64,000 nucleotides of DNA, taken from Aquificaceae bacterium. Its GTDB lineage: Bacteria; Aquificota; Aquificia; Aquificales; Aquificaceae. Both the position numbers and the translations under genes were made by a program. Below, one piece after another: positions 51,250 to 58,866 of this stretch (the stretch's first letter is position 1; every line of letters starts with the position of its first letter). The stretch covers positions 57,354 to 121,353 of the forward strand of contig JALWVU010000045.1 in NCBI GenBank assembly GCA_027079305.1. The letters run 5' to 3'. The notes beneath the pieces were generated by a model. The model was given only the letters and a program-made list of their open reading frames with translations. It ran no database searches and was not told where the DNA came from.

Positions 51250-51282
51250 GACCAGAAGGATACAACTCCCTTCGGAGCATTT

Positions 51283-51843
51283 TTATGATCCGCATTCTGC
51301 GAGGGCCTTCCACAGGAGTTCCGCGGTCCTCTCTTTTATCTCCTTCCTGCTCCCCTTGAGTATTCCCATGCTCTTGTATAGGAAGACCCTCTCGAGGGTC
51401 CCCGTCAGGGTGGCGAGGGCGTATTCGGGCTCTGTTCTGAGCACTCCTTCCTTGTGAAGCTCAAGGATAAGATCCCTGAGGAGCTGGAAGGGGATCTTCC
51501 TGAACTTCCTGACCTCCTTTCCCCTGAGGTAGTGGAATATGTTCATGAACCTGAAGGCGTCCGGGTTCCTGAAGGCGAACTCTAAGAATATCTTGACCGC
51601 TTCCTTGAATTTGGCCTCCCTGTCAGTTTGTTTCTCCATAGCCTTTTCCAGCTTTTCGTAGAGCTCCTCCGAATACCTTCCGAAGAGATCGTAGACTATC
51701 TGATCCTTGCTCTCGAAGTGCCTGTATATGGCTCCCTCCGTTATCCCCACCGCCTTGGCTATGTCCCTTACGGTGGTCTCCTTTATACCTTTCTCGGAAA
51801 AGAGCTTAAGGGCCTTCTCCAGTATCAGCTCCTTCGTTCCCAT
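51283..51843 (-). CDS. TetR family transcriptional regulator
   Basis: A 186-residue regulator with an N-terminal helix-turn-helix (TVRDIAKAVGITEGAIYRHF, about residues 22-41). The C-terminal ligand domain is helical and undefined. It overlaps the thiE-like gene by 38 bases, so the two share a transcript. As the only TetR gene here it is one candidate for the palindromes at 8077-8308, but no direct link is visible. Confidence 0.88.
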   Translation of the reverse strand: MGTKELILEKALKLFSEKGIKETTVRDIAKAVGITEGAIYRHFESKDQIVYDLFGRYSEELYEKLEKAMEKQTDREAKFKEAVKIFLEFAFRNPDAFRFMNIFHYLRGKEVRKFRKIPFQLLRDLILELHKEGVLRTEPEYALATLTGTLERVFLYKSMGILKGSRKEIKERTAELLWKALAECGS

Positions 51844-52405
51844 CCTTGAGAAAAATTGTAATACCAGCTATCCCGTAGGCGCCGTTTTTGTAGCAGAGCT
51901 TTATCCTCTCCCAGGTGATACCCCCAAGGGCGTATACGGGGATCCTGACCTGGGAGACGACCTTTTTAAGCTCCATGGTTCCCACGGGCTTAGCTTCCGG
52001 GTGGGAGGAGGTTTTGAAAACGGGCCCGAAGGTGATAAAGTCCGCCCCCTCCTCCTCCGCAAACTTTGCGGACTCTAAGGAGTGGGCGGAGAAGCCCACT
52101 ATCAGCTCGGGAAAGAGCCTCTTCACCACGCTCGGGGGAAAGCTCCTCTCGGGGAGGTGAACCCCGTCCGCCCCCACCGCAACAGCGATGTCGAAGCGCT
52201 CGTTTATGAGTAGAAGGGCCCCGTATCTATCTGTCAGCTCCCTGACTTTCCTTGCGAGATCGTAGAGCTCCCTCCCCTTCAGGTCCTTCTCCCTCAGCTG
52301 GACCATCTTCACGCCTTTCTTCAGGATCCTTTCGAGGGTCCCGAGGAAGTCCTCTCCGTATTTCCTTCTGTCCGTTATGGCGTAGAGCTTCGGCAGTTCT
52401 CTCAT
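51806..52405 (-). CDS. Thiamine phosphate synthase/TenI family protein
   Basis: A 199-residue TIM-barrel protein. KLYAITDRRKYG at the start, VQLREKDLKGRELYDLA near 36 and LLLINERFDIAVAVGADGVHLP near 64-85 match ThiE. VGFSAHSLESAKFAEEEGADFITFGPVF (positions 99-126) has the GFSAHS form seen more in TenI-type members. So it could be ThiE itself or the TenI aminopyrimidine aminohydrolase-related isomerase. Its promoter is TTGCCT-18-TAAAAT, six bases before the ATG. It overlaps the TetR gene. Confidence 0.83.
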   Translation of the reverse strand: MRELPKLYAITDRRKYGEDFLGTLERILKKGVKMVQLREKDLKGRELYDLARKVRELTDRYGALLLINERFDIAVAVGADGVHLPERSFPPSVVKRLFPELIVGFSAHSLESAKFAEEEGADFITFGPVFKTSSHPEAKPVGTMELKKVVSQVRIPVYALGGITWERIKLCYKNGAYGIAGITIFLKDGNEGADTGEGP

Positions 52406-52411
52406 TTCAAC

Positions 52412-52441
52412 ATTTTAAACTCACAGAATTTTCTCAGGCAA
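52412..52441 (-). promoter_or_regulatory. Promoter of thiE-like/tetR operon
   Basis: On the minus strand TTGCCT (52441-52436), an 18-base spacer and TAAAAT (52417-52412), then six bases to the ATG at 52405. A start seven bases after the -10 would make the transcript leaderless. Confidence 0.6.
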
Positions 52442-52494
52442 TGGTTTCAGCTCTTGCAAGCCCTCTGAGGAAGGATAATATATACACTCCTGCG

Positions 52495-53859
52495 ATGATA
52501 GACACCCACTGCCATCTTGATCTCCTTAAGAAAGAAGACTTTGAGGAGAGCGTAAAAGACGACAGCTTAGAGTATCTTCTTACGGTAGGATACGACAGAA
52601 AGACCATAAAGAACGCCCTGAAGATAGCGCAGGAGTATCCCCACGTATACTGCGCCATAGGGTTTCATCCCCACGAGGCGGACAAGGTGAGCGATGAGGA
52701 CATAGAGTGGTTGAGGGATCTTGCGAAGAACAACCCCAAGGTAAAAGCTCTCGGTGAGATGGGCCTCGACTTCTACAAAAACTACTCGGACAGGAAAAAG
52801 CAGGAGGAGGTCTTCAGGAAACAGCTTGCCCTTGCGAGGGAGCTGGGACTCCCGGTTATCATCCACATGAGGGAGGCGGAAGAGGAGACCATAAGGATAC
52901 TTAAGGAGGAGAGAGCTTACGAGGTAGGAGGAATAATGCACTGCTTTACGGGATCCTACGAGACCATGAAGAAGGCGGTCGATCTTGGCTTCTACATATC
53001 CTACTCGGGAATCCTTACCTACAAGAATGCGGAGAATGTGAGGGAAGTTGCCAAGAGGACACCCACCACGAGAATACTGCTGGAGACGGACGCTCCCTTC
53101 CTCGCCCCCCAGCCGGTCAGAGGTAAGCCCAATAAACCACCCTATATATGGCATACCGCAAAGGTTCTTGCCCAGCTCCTTCCCAACACGTCCCTTGAGG
53201 ACGTGGACAGGATGACCTCAGAAAACGCCAAGCTCCTGCTCAACATAGGCAACAACGGAAAGAAAGAGACGATAACCTACGTGATCAACAATAAGCTATA
53301 CATAAACCTCACCAACAAGTGCAACCTCCACTGTGCCTTCTGTCAGAGGGAGAGGGAGAGGGACTTTATGGTGAAGGGATACTGGGTCTGGACCTCGAGG
53401 GATCCCTCGGTGGAGGAGGTTGTAAGGGAGATAGGAGATCCTACCGATTACGAGGAGGTGGTCTTCTGCGGATACGGAGAGCCTACGCTAAGGTTTTCGG
53501 CCCTGAAAGAGATAGCTAAATACGTCAAGTCCAGAGGCGGTAAGGTCCGCGTGGATACGAACGGCCTTATGTTCACCTTCCTACCCAAAGAGAAGCTGAA
53601 AGAGCTGAAAGGGCTTGTCGATGTCTGGTCCGTATCCCTGAACGCCCCGGACAGGGAAACCTACGATAAGGTGTGCAGACCCGCCCAACCGGACGCCTTT
53701 GAAAAGGTCCTGGAGTTCATAAAGGAGGCTCTCAAAGAAGGCTTTGAGGTTATCGTCTCCGCTGTGGACTATCCGGGGGTGGACATGGAGAAGACGAGGA
53801 AACTCGTGGAGGAGCTCGGGGCCAAGTTCAAATATAGACGCTACGAAGTGGTGGGTTAA
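52495..53859 (+). CDS. TatD nuclease fused to a radical SAM domain
   Basis: A 454-residue two-domain protein. Residues 1-255 are TatD: IDTHCHLDLL at the start, LGEMGLDFYKN near 84, IIHMREAEE near 120, GIMHCFTGS near 148 and LLETDAPFLAPQ near 197 carry the metal ligands. Residues about 265-454 are a short radical SAM domain with NLTNKCNLHCAFCQRE (CxxxCxxC) near 284 and FCGYGEPTLR near 325. Start 52495 is chosen because the conserved TatD sequence begins there. Such radical SAM proteins are known to be linked to TatD; the joint substrate is unknown. Confidence 0.88.
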   Translation: MIDTHCHLDLLKKEDFEESVKDDSLEYLLTVGYDRKTIKNALKIAQEYPHVYCAIGFHPHEADKVSDEDIEWLRDLAKNNPKVKALGEMGLDFYKNYSDRKKQEEVFRKQLALARELGLPVIIHMREAEEETIRILKEERAYEVGGIMHCFTGSYETMKKAVDLGFYISYSGILTYKNAENVREVAKRTPTTRILLETDAPFLAPQPVRGKPNKPPYIWHTAKVLAQLLPNTSLEDVDRMTSENAKLLLNIGNNGKKETITYVINNKLYINLTNKCNLHCAFCQRERERDFMVKGYWVWTSRDPSVEEVVREIGDPTDYEEVVFCGYGEPTLRFSALKEIAKYVKSRGGKVRVDTNGLMFTFLPKEKLKELKGLVDVWSVSLNAPDRETYDKVCRPAQPDAFEKVLEFIKEALKEGFEVIVSAVDYPGVDMEKTRKLVEELGAKFKYRRYEVVG

Positions 53860-53876
53860 AGGAGCCTCTCCTTTAA
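53856..53876. terminator. Nine-base hairpin over the TatD/rSAM stop codon
   Basis: TTAAAGGAG-CCT-CTCCTTTAA, a perfect nine-base stem with a three-base loop that includes the TAA stop. Its right arm overlaps the TAAAAT (53874-53879) that lies six bases before the next start codon, so it may act both as terminator and at a promoter. Confidence 0.5.
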
Positions 53877-53885
53877 AATATTTCC

Positions 53886-54473
53886 ATGCCGAGGAAAACA
53901 CCCAAGGGATGGAGAGCCTTCTCCTACCTTCTGGTTCTGATAGTCCTTTACACCTTCTACCAGCTCGCAGGTGAGCAGTTCAGGGAGCTGGGAGGTTCTA
54001 AGGCTTCCGCCAAGCCTGAGGACAGAATTCCGTGCAGGGTGGTGAGAGTATACGACGGAGATACCTTCAAGTGCAGGCTCGAAAGCGGAGAGGAGTTAAA
54101 GGTTAGGTTGATCGGCATAGATACACCCGAAAGTAGGAGAAACAGAAAAGCCTATAGGGATGCGGAACGAGGCGGAAAATCTGTTGAAGAGATAGTCAGA
54201 CTCGGCAAGAAGGCTACCGAGTTTACCAGGAGTCTTATACCTCCCGGAACCGTTGTATACCTTGAGACGGACGTCCAGCTCCACGACAAATACGGAAGGC
54301 TCCTCGCCTACGTTTACCTTCCTGATGGTAGGATGCTCAACGAGGTCCTTGTGGAAGAGGGCTACGCTACCGTTTATACCTTTCCGCCCAACGTAAAGTA
54401 TGCGGAGAGGTTCGTCGAACTTCAGAGGAAGGCCATGAGAGAGGGAAGGGGACTCTGGAGGGAAGGCTTATAA
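53886..54473 (+). CDS. Exported staphylococcal-nuclease-like protein
   Basis: A 195-residue protein with a membrane or signal segment (about 9-27) and an SNase domain. RVVRVYDGDTFKCRL near residue 50, VRLIGIDTPESRRN near 73 with catalytic Arg and Glu, YGRLLAYVYLPDGRMLNEVL near 137, and GLWREG at the end are typical. It would cut DNA or RNA outside the cytoplasm. The stop and the next start overlap as TAATG. Confidence 0.87.
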   Translation: MPRKTPKGWRAFSYLLVLIVLYTFYQLAGEQFRELGGSKASAKPEDRIPCRVVRVYDGDTFKCRLESGEELKVRLIGIDTPESRRNRKAYRDAERGGKSVEEIVRLGKKATEFTRSLIPPGTVVYLETDVQLHDKYGRLLAYVYLPDGRMLNEVLVEEGYATVYTFPPNVKYAERFVELQRKAMREGRGLWREGL

Positions 54474-55036
54474 TGCCCCTGTTCCCAGCTTTCATAGACC
54501 TCTCCAACAAGAGGGTCCTGGTGGTGGGGGGTGGAAAGGTAGCCACGAGGAAGGTAAAAAGCCTTCTGAAGTTCACAAGGAACATAAGGATAGTAGCTCC
54601 AAAGATCCAAAAAGAGCTTACGGAGATTGCAGAAAGGGAAGGCCTTGAGCTTGTCAAGAGATACTTCAGGGCCTCCGATCTGAAGGGTGTGGATCTGGTG
54701 ATAGTCGCGGTAGACAATATTTCCCTTCAGAGGAGGATCTTTAGGATCTGCCAGAGGAGAAAGATTCTCTGCAACTCTGTAGACTCTCCGGAGCTGTGCA
54801 ACTTTATATTCCCATCCCTGATAGTCAGGGGAGATATCTCCATAGGGATAAGCACATCGGGAAGAGCCCCAGCCCTCTCTAAGAAGCTACGCGAGCTTAT
54901 AGAGGACTGCCTGCCTCTTGATCTTGAAGAGGTCCTCGAGATTGTCTCGAGGGAGAGAGAGAAGCTTCCCAAAGGCGAAAAGAGGCAGGCTTACATGAAG
55001 AAGCTCGTTAATAGGCTCTTCGATGGAAAGTCGTAA
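54473..55036 (+). CDS. Precorrin-2 dehydrogenase / siroheme synthase N-terminal type
   Basis: A 187-residue Met8/CysG-N-like protein that oxidises precorrin-2 to sirohydrochlorin with NAD and may insert iron. VLVVGGGKVATRKVKSLLKF near residue 15 is the NAD loop. LCNSVDSPELCNFIFPSLIVRGDISIGISTSG (positions 100-130) is the usual core. It is coupled by TAATG to the nuclease gene upstream. Siroheme serves sulfite or nitrite reductases, none of which is in the window. Confidence 0.88.
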   Translation: MPLFPAFIDLSNKRVLVVGGGKVATRKVKSLLKFTRNIRIVAPKIQKELTEIAEREGLELVKRYFRASDLKGVDLVIVAVDNISLQRRIFRICQRRKILCNSVDSPELCNFIFPSLIVRGDISIGISTSGRAPALSKKLRELIEDCLPLDLEEVLEIVSREREKLPKGEKRQAYMKKLVNRLFDGKS

Positions 55037-55056
55037 ATCCTAAGAGGAGAGGGCCT

Positions 55057-56787
55057 CTACTCCTTTATAAACACCCTGTTCTCTTCATACCAGCCCCAGA
55101 CGGTGGGAAAGAGGTTCTCGAATTTATCGAAAACCGCGAGCATGCTCTTCGGTGTCGCTATGAATATCATGGGTTGCTGTTCGGTTATTATTCTGAAGGC
55201 TTCCCTGTATATCTGAACCCTCTTTTCAAAGTCGAGTTCAACCGCCCCTTTATCTATCAGCTGGTCCACCCTCTTTTCCCATTCGGTCTGGGGTTTTTCC
55301 TGCCTCGGGTTCCACATGTGGAGCAGTCCGGAGGAATGCCAGACATTCCTCCCAAAGTGGGGATCTATAGAACCTGTCAGACCTATTATCACCGCCTCCC
55401 AGTCGTAGGGTGGAGATGTGAGCCTTGAAACGAGGTTGTTGAAGTCTATGGGCTGGAAGTGGACCTTTATCCCTATCTTTTTAAGATCCTCCTTTATTAT
55501 GTTGCCTATGGTTTCCCTCTCCTTGTTTCCAGCGTTGGTGATCAGGGTAAACTCCAGATCGTGCCCTTCCGGATCTTCCAGGATCCCGTCCCCATCCCTG
55601 TCCCTGAAGCCTATGCTTTCGAGGAGCTTCTTGGCCTTTTCGAGGTCGTATTCGAACTTGGGATAGAAGTCCTCATCGTAATAGGGCCGGTTGGCTTCGG
55701 TTATCGGCGTGTATAGGGGCCTGGCGAGGCCGTTGTATACCAGATAACAGATACCCTCCCTGTCTATGGCATGGGATATCGCTACTCTGAAGGTTCTGTT
55801 CTGGAACCATCTGAGCTTGTATTCAGGAACCTTTGATCTCGGGTTCTGGTTGAAAACGAGGAAGGTAGTCGAGGGTGTGGAGCCGAGATCGTATATCTTT
55901 ACCTTATTCCCCATCTTGGCTACCTGCTGGATGTCTTGGGGCCTGAGGCCTATGTAGTCCACCTCTCCGTTTTTGAACTTGAGCATGGCGGTGTCCGGAT
56001 CGGAAACTATCAAACCTATCCTGCGCCCTATGTAGGGAAGTCTATTCCCCTCCTCGTCCCTCTCCCAGTAGTAGGAGTTCCTCTCGTAAACTATCCTCTG
56101 GCCTTTCACGTACTCTTTCATTATCCAGGGCCCTGTTCCCACTATTTCCTTGGGGTCTGTGTTCACGTTCCAAGCGGTGTTGAAAGTTCCTTGCTTCACA
56201 TACTTTTCGAGCTTGTGTTTTGGAAGTATCTCCACGGAGAGGGCGTTCAGGAAGGGGGCAAAAGGTTCGGGCAGTGTGAACTTAACCGTGTAATCGTCTA
56301 TCTTCTCCACCTTTATCCTCTTCCCCTTTATGGTAAGTATGTCTCTGGCTGAGGAGGGGATGCTGTCGTTGTAGTAGACCTCGTTGAAGGTAAAGACCAC
56401 ATCGTCCGCGGTAAAGGGCTTCCCATCGCTCCACCTGACGTTCTTCCTCAGGTGAAATATCCAGACCCTTCCGTCCTCCGAAACCTCCCAGCTCTCCGCA
56501 AGGTCCGGTTCGGGCTTCATAGTCTTCAGGTTGAGCCTCGTCAGGCCGGAAAAGAGGGGTCCTATCGCGGAGGTGGAGGTGGTCTCCTGAGCTAAGGCCG
56601 GGTTCAGAGTCTTCGGATCTCCGCTGAGGATGAAGTAGACCGTCCCACCTTCCTTACCTATCTTAGGTTTGAACTCTTTTGGGCTCACCTTTACGAACTT
56701 GACCTCTCCGCCTTCCGGTGATTCTGTCAGATGAAAGGGCAGGAAGGCGAGGAAGACCGAGAGCACCGCGAGGAGGATGTATCTCAT
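55057..56787 (-). CDS. Family 5 extracellular solute-binding protein (peptide type)
   Basis: A 576-residue exported binding protein of the DppA/OppA family. The signal peptide is about residues 1-20, and a long linker follows to about 45. GTVYFILSGDPKTLNPALAQ near 45, LAESWEVSEDGRVWIFHLRKNVRWSDGKPFTADDV (positions 97-131) and LSHAIDRE-like SHAIDREGICYLVYNG near 342 are family marks. Start is ATG 56787, not the TTG before it; TATAAT lies nine bases upstream. No permease or ATPase genes are adjacent, so its transporter is elsewhere. Confidence 0.9.
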   Translation of the reverse strand: MRYILLAVLSVFLAFLPFHLTESPEGGEVKFVKVSPKEFKPKIGKEGGTVYFILSGDPKTLNPALAQETTSTSAIGPLFSGLTRLNLKTMKPEPDLAESWEVSEDGRVWIFHLRKNVRWSDGKPFTADDVVFTFNEVYYNDSIPSSARDILTIKGKRIKVEKIDDYTVKFTLPEPFAPFLNALSVEILPKHKLEKYVKQGTFNTAWNVNTDPKEIVGTGPWIMKEYVKGQRIVYERNSYYWERDEEGNRLPYIGRRIGLIVSDPDTAMLKFKNGEVDYIGLRPQDIQQVAKMGNKVKIYDLGSTPSTTFLVFNQNPRSKVPEYKLRWFQNRTFRVAISHAIDREGICYLVYNGLARPLYTPITEANRPYYDEDFYPKFEYDLEKAKKLLESIGFRDRDGDGILEDPEGHDLEFTLITNAGNKERETIGNIIKEDLKKIGIKVHFQPIDFNNLVSRLTSPPYDWEAVIIGLTGSIDPHFGRNVWHSSGLLHMWNPRQEKPQTEWEKRVDQLIDKGAVELDFEKRVQIYREAFRIITEQQPMIFIATPKSMLAVFDKFENLFPTVWGWYEENRVFIKE

Positions 56788-56830
56788 CAAGTCCTAATTA
56801 TATTTCCATGCGGGCGTCTTGACTTACGGG

Positions 56831-57490
56831 ATGCCAAAGAGCATATTCTTTCTCATGTTCAAGGAGACGACCATTCTCATAGTCCTGAGCAGGGTTGTCG
56901 AGTTCCTCGGGATAATCACGACTATCTTTCTCATGTTCAAGGGATACAAGCTCAGATATGTATACATAGTCGGCGGTGTAGTGGTTCTCAGCCTCATCTT
57001 CAGCCTGTCAGGTTTGCTTGCGAGAGAATACTTCGAATACATAGCTTTGGGGGATCTTCTCCTGACCGCTTCCGTTCTCGGTGGAGTGATCTTCTATGTG
57101 AGCAGAAATCCCGAGAAGACCAAGGACTTTACCCCTCCCGAGAACTGCAGGTGTCCCGTCTGTAAGGTTCAGATAATTAAGGAGGATGAGCTCTGCACCA
57201 TGAAGATAGGGGGATACACCTACTACTTCGACTCCTGCGACCACATGATCAAACTTATGAAGGAGGCGGAGTTTTTCCTGAGCAGGAACGACCTCCCGAG
57301 GGGTGAGGTAAAGGATATATACGTTAAAGCCGTAGATACAGGAAACTGGAAGAAGATAGAGAACGTCCACATAGTTGAAGAGGAAGGTGTATACAGGGCC
57401 TACGAGAAGCCTCAGGACGGGAAAGAGAGTATAGATCTAAAGGAACTCCTTGAGGACTTCAAAAACAAGATGAGGGGAGGTGAGTCTTAG
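56831..57490 (+). CDS. Membrane protein with NosL-like metal-binding domain
   Basis: A 219-residue protein with three membrane segments (about 15-95) and a soluble C-terminal domain. That domain has CRCPVCKVQI near residue 105, then MKIGGYTYYFDSCDHMIKLM near 125-144, a layout like NosL or YHS-type metal sites (CPVC followed by YxFxSCxHM). The last 30 residues are Lys/Glu-rich. Start at ATG 56831 is preferred over a TTG four codons upstream; no clear ribosome site exists. It overlaps the GT9 gene tail to tail by 54 bases. Copper or other metal handling is inferred. Confidence 0.65.
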   Translation: MPKSIFFLMFKETTILIVLSRVVEFLGIITTIFLMFKGYKLRYVYIVGGVVVLSLIFSLSGLLAREYFEYIALGDLLLTASVLGGVIFYVSRNPEKTKDFTPPENCRCPVCKVQIIKEDELCTMKIGGYTYYFDSCDHMIKLMKEAEFFLSRNDLPRGEVKDIYVKAVDTGNWKKIENVHIVEEEGVYRAYEKPQDGKESIDLKELLEDFKNKMRGGES

Positions 57491-58387
57491 ACATTCCCTG
57501 GTTCCGGTCCTGCACCTCTTGGGATTGGGAGAGCAGGGAGAGCAGGGAGCCGGGTTGTTCACGTAAGAACCCCTGAGCGGATAGAACCCGTAATCTGAGG
57601 AGGTGGCTGTGTATACGGTGATGGCGGGAACACCCAAAGCGTTGGCTATGTGAACAGGGGAGGAGTCGTTGGAGACGACCACCCTCGCGCCCGCCACTAC
57701 CCCCATCAGCTCCCTCAGGCTCGTTTTCCCAACCAGATTTACAAACTTCACCTCTTCCGAGAGCCTCTCCGCCTTCTCCGAGTCCTCCTTCAGGCCAGTG
57801 ATCACTACCTCATATCCGGAGAGCTTCTTTATAAGATCCCTCCAGTTCTCGAGAGACCACTCCTTGAGGGGGAAGTTTGAGAAGGGATTTATCAGTATGT
57901 AACCCTTATCCTCAAGGTTGAACTTCTCAAGAGTTTGCCTCTTTTCCTCCTCGCTCAGGGGCAGGTAGGTTCTTCTTACGAACTCTCTCACCCCCAGAGG
58001 TTTCAGAAGCTCCAAGTTCCTGTCGATCTCATGAAGATCCCACCTGTGCTCCACCACGTCCGTGAAGGCGAGACTCAGCTCGGAGCGGTCGAAGCCTATT
58101 CTCCTCGGGATTCGGGAGGCAAGCATTATAAGGGCTGTCCTGAGGGACCTGTGGGGGACTACTGCAACGTCGAAGTTTCTGATCTTCTTTAAGACGGAAA
58201 AGCTCTCTCGAAAACCTTTGGAGAAGGGGAGAAGGTCTATATCCCACCCTTTAAAAAGCTCCTTTATGAAGGGTCTTCCCGCGAAGGTGATCCGGGAGGA
58301 GGGAAAGTTCTTCCTCATAGTCAGCACCAGGGGAGTGGCTAAGATAACATCCCCTAAGAAGGCGGTCTGCCAGACGAGGAACCTCAA
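57437..58387 (-). CDS. Glycosyltransferase family 9 (heptosyltransferase-like)
   Basis: A 316-residue GT9 enzyme with a GT-B fold. WQTAFLGDVILATPLVLTM at residues 6-24, NPFSNFPLKEWSLENWRDLI near 167, and VSNDSSPVHIANALGVPAITVYTATS (positions 239-264) match ADP-heptose:LPS heptosyltransferases. CSPCSPNPKRCRTGTREC at the end holds the Cys-rich tail common in WaaF/WaaC relatives. It would build lipopolysaccharide core. It overlaps the lipoprotein gene by four bases. Confidence 0.88.
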   Translation of the reverse strand: MRFLVWQTAFLGDVILATPLVLTMRKNFPSSRITFAGRPFIKELFKGWDIDLLPFSKGFRESFSVLKKIRNFDVAVVPHRSLRTALIMLASRIPRRIGFDRSELSLAFTDVVEHRWDLHEIDRNLELLKPLGVREFVRRTYLPLSEEEKRQTLEKFNLEDKGYILINPFSNFPLKEWSLENWRDLIKKLSGYEVVITGLKEDSEKAERLSEEVKFVNLVGKTSLRELMGVVAGARVVVSNDSSPVHIANALGVPAITVYTATSSDYGFYPLRGSYVNNPAPCSPCSPNPKRCRTGTRECLRLTSPHLVFEVLKEFL

Positions 58388-58830
58388 TCCTCAGCCTTTT
58401 CCATACTGGGCACGTAAGGGGTTATGTCCGCTATCATCCACTCCCCGTCCTCTTTAACGAGGACGAAGGTAAAAAGCTTCTTTATGCCTTCCTTGTCCTC
58501 CACCTTCACCTTCAGGAGGGCGGTTTTATCACCTATCAGCTGACCGTCCTTTACATCCACTTCCTCTATGCCTGCCCCCATGGTGCTGAGGAGACAGGCG
58601 AGAACCTGAGAGGGCTTGAGTTCGGTGAACTGGACGGGAAGCTTCAAGTTCTTTGCGAGGTTGTCCCTGTAAGTAGGATGGAGGAACTTTATGGCCTCAG
58701 AGCCTTCGCCCTCCTGTATCTCCTCCATAAACTCTTCAACGACCCCTTCCGCACCTTCGTAGGGTTCTCCGCAAGCCTTTATACCGAGTATGAGAGCTAC
58801 GCCTAAAGAAGCTAAGAGCGCTTTCCTCAT
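58384..58830 (-). CDS. Small lipoprotein, NTF2/DUF4878-like
   Basis: A 148-residue protein with a lipoprotein-like signal ending at Cys20 (GIKACGEP); the Lys before Ala is unusual in a lipobox. The rest resembles the NTF2/DUF4878 fold: a helical VVEEFMEEIQEGEGSEAIKFLHP, later strands, and LVKEDGEWMIADI near 127. Start 58830 is set by the signal peptide and by TATAAT six bases before the ATG. It is coupled to the GT9 gene. Confidence 0.72.
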   Translation of the reverse strand: MRKALLASLGVALILGIKACGEPYEGAEGVVEEFMEEIQEGEGSEAIKFLHPTYRDNLAKNLKLPVQFTELKPSQVLACLLSTMGAGIEEVDVKDGQLIGDKTALLKVKVEDKEGIKKLFTFVLVKEDGEWMIADITPYVPSMEKAED

Positions 58831-58836
58831 GCTAAA

Positions 58837-58866
58837 ATTATACACCATGTTCATCGGCGTTCTCAA
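58837..58866 (-). promoter_or_regulatory. Promoter of the lipoprotein/GT9 operon
   Basis: On the minus strand TTGAGA (58866-58861), an 18-base spacer and TATAAT (58842-58837), six bases before ATG 58830. The -35 lies inside pntAA coding sequence, and only 16 bases separate the two divergent start codons. Confidence 0.65.

Noticed and set aside
52252..52494. N-terminal extension of the TatD fusion protein
   Set aside because: Most of it reads antisense to the thiE-like gene and is Ser/Pro/Arg-rich; conserved TatD sequence begins at 52495.
56819..56830. TTG at 56819 as start of the NosL-like membrane protein
   Set aside because: An ATG four codons later gives a better N-terminus; neither has a good ribosome site, so this is only a preference.
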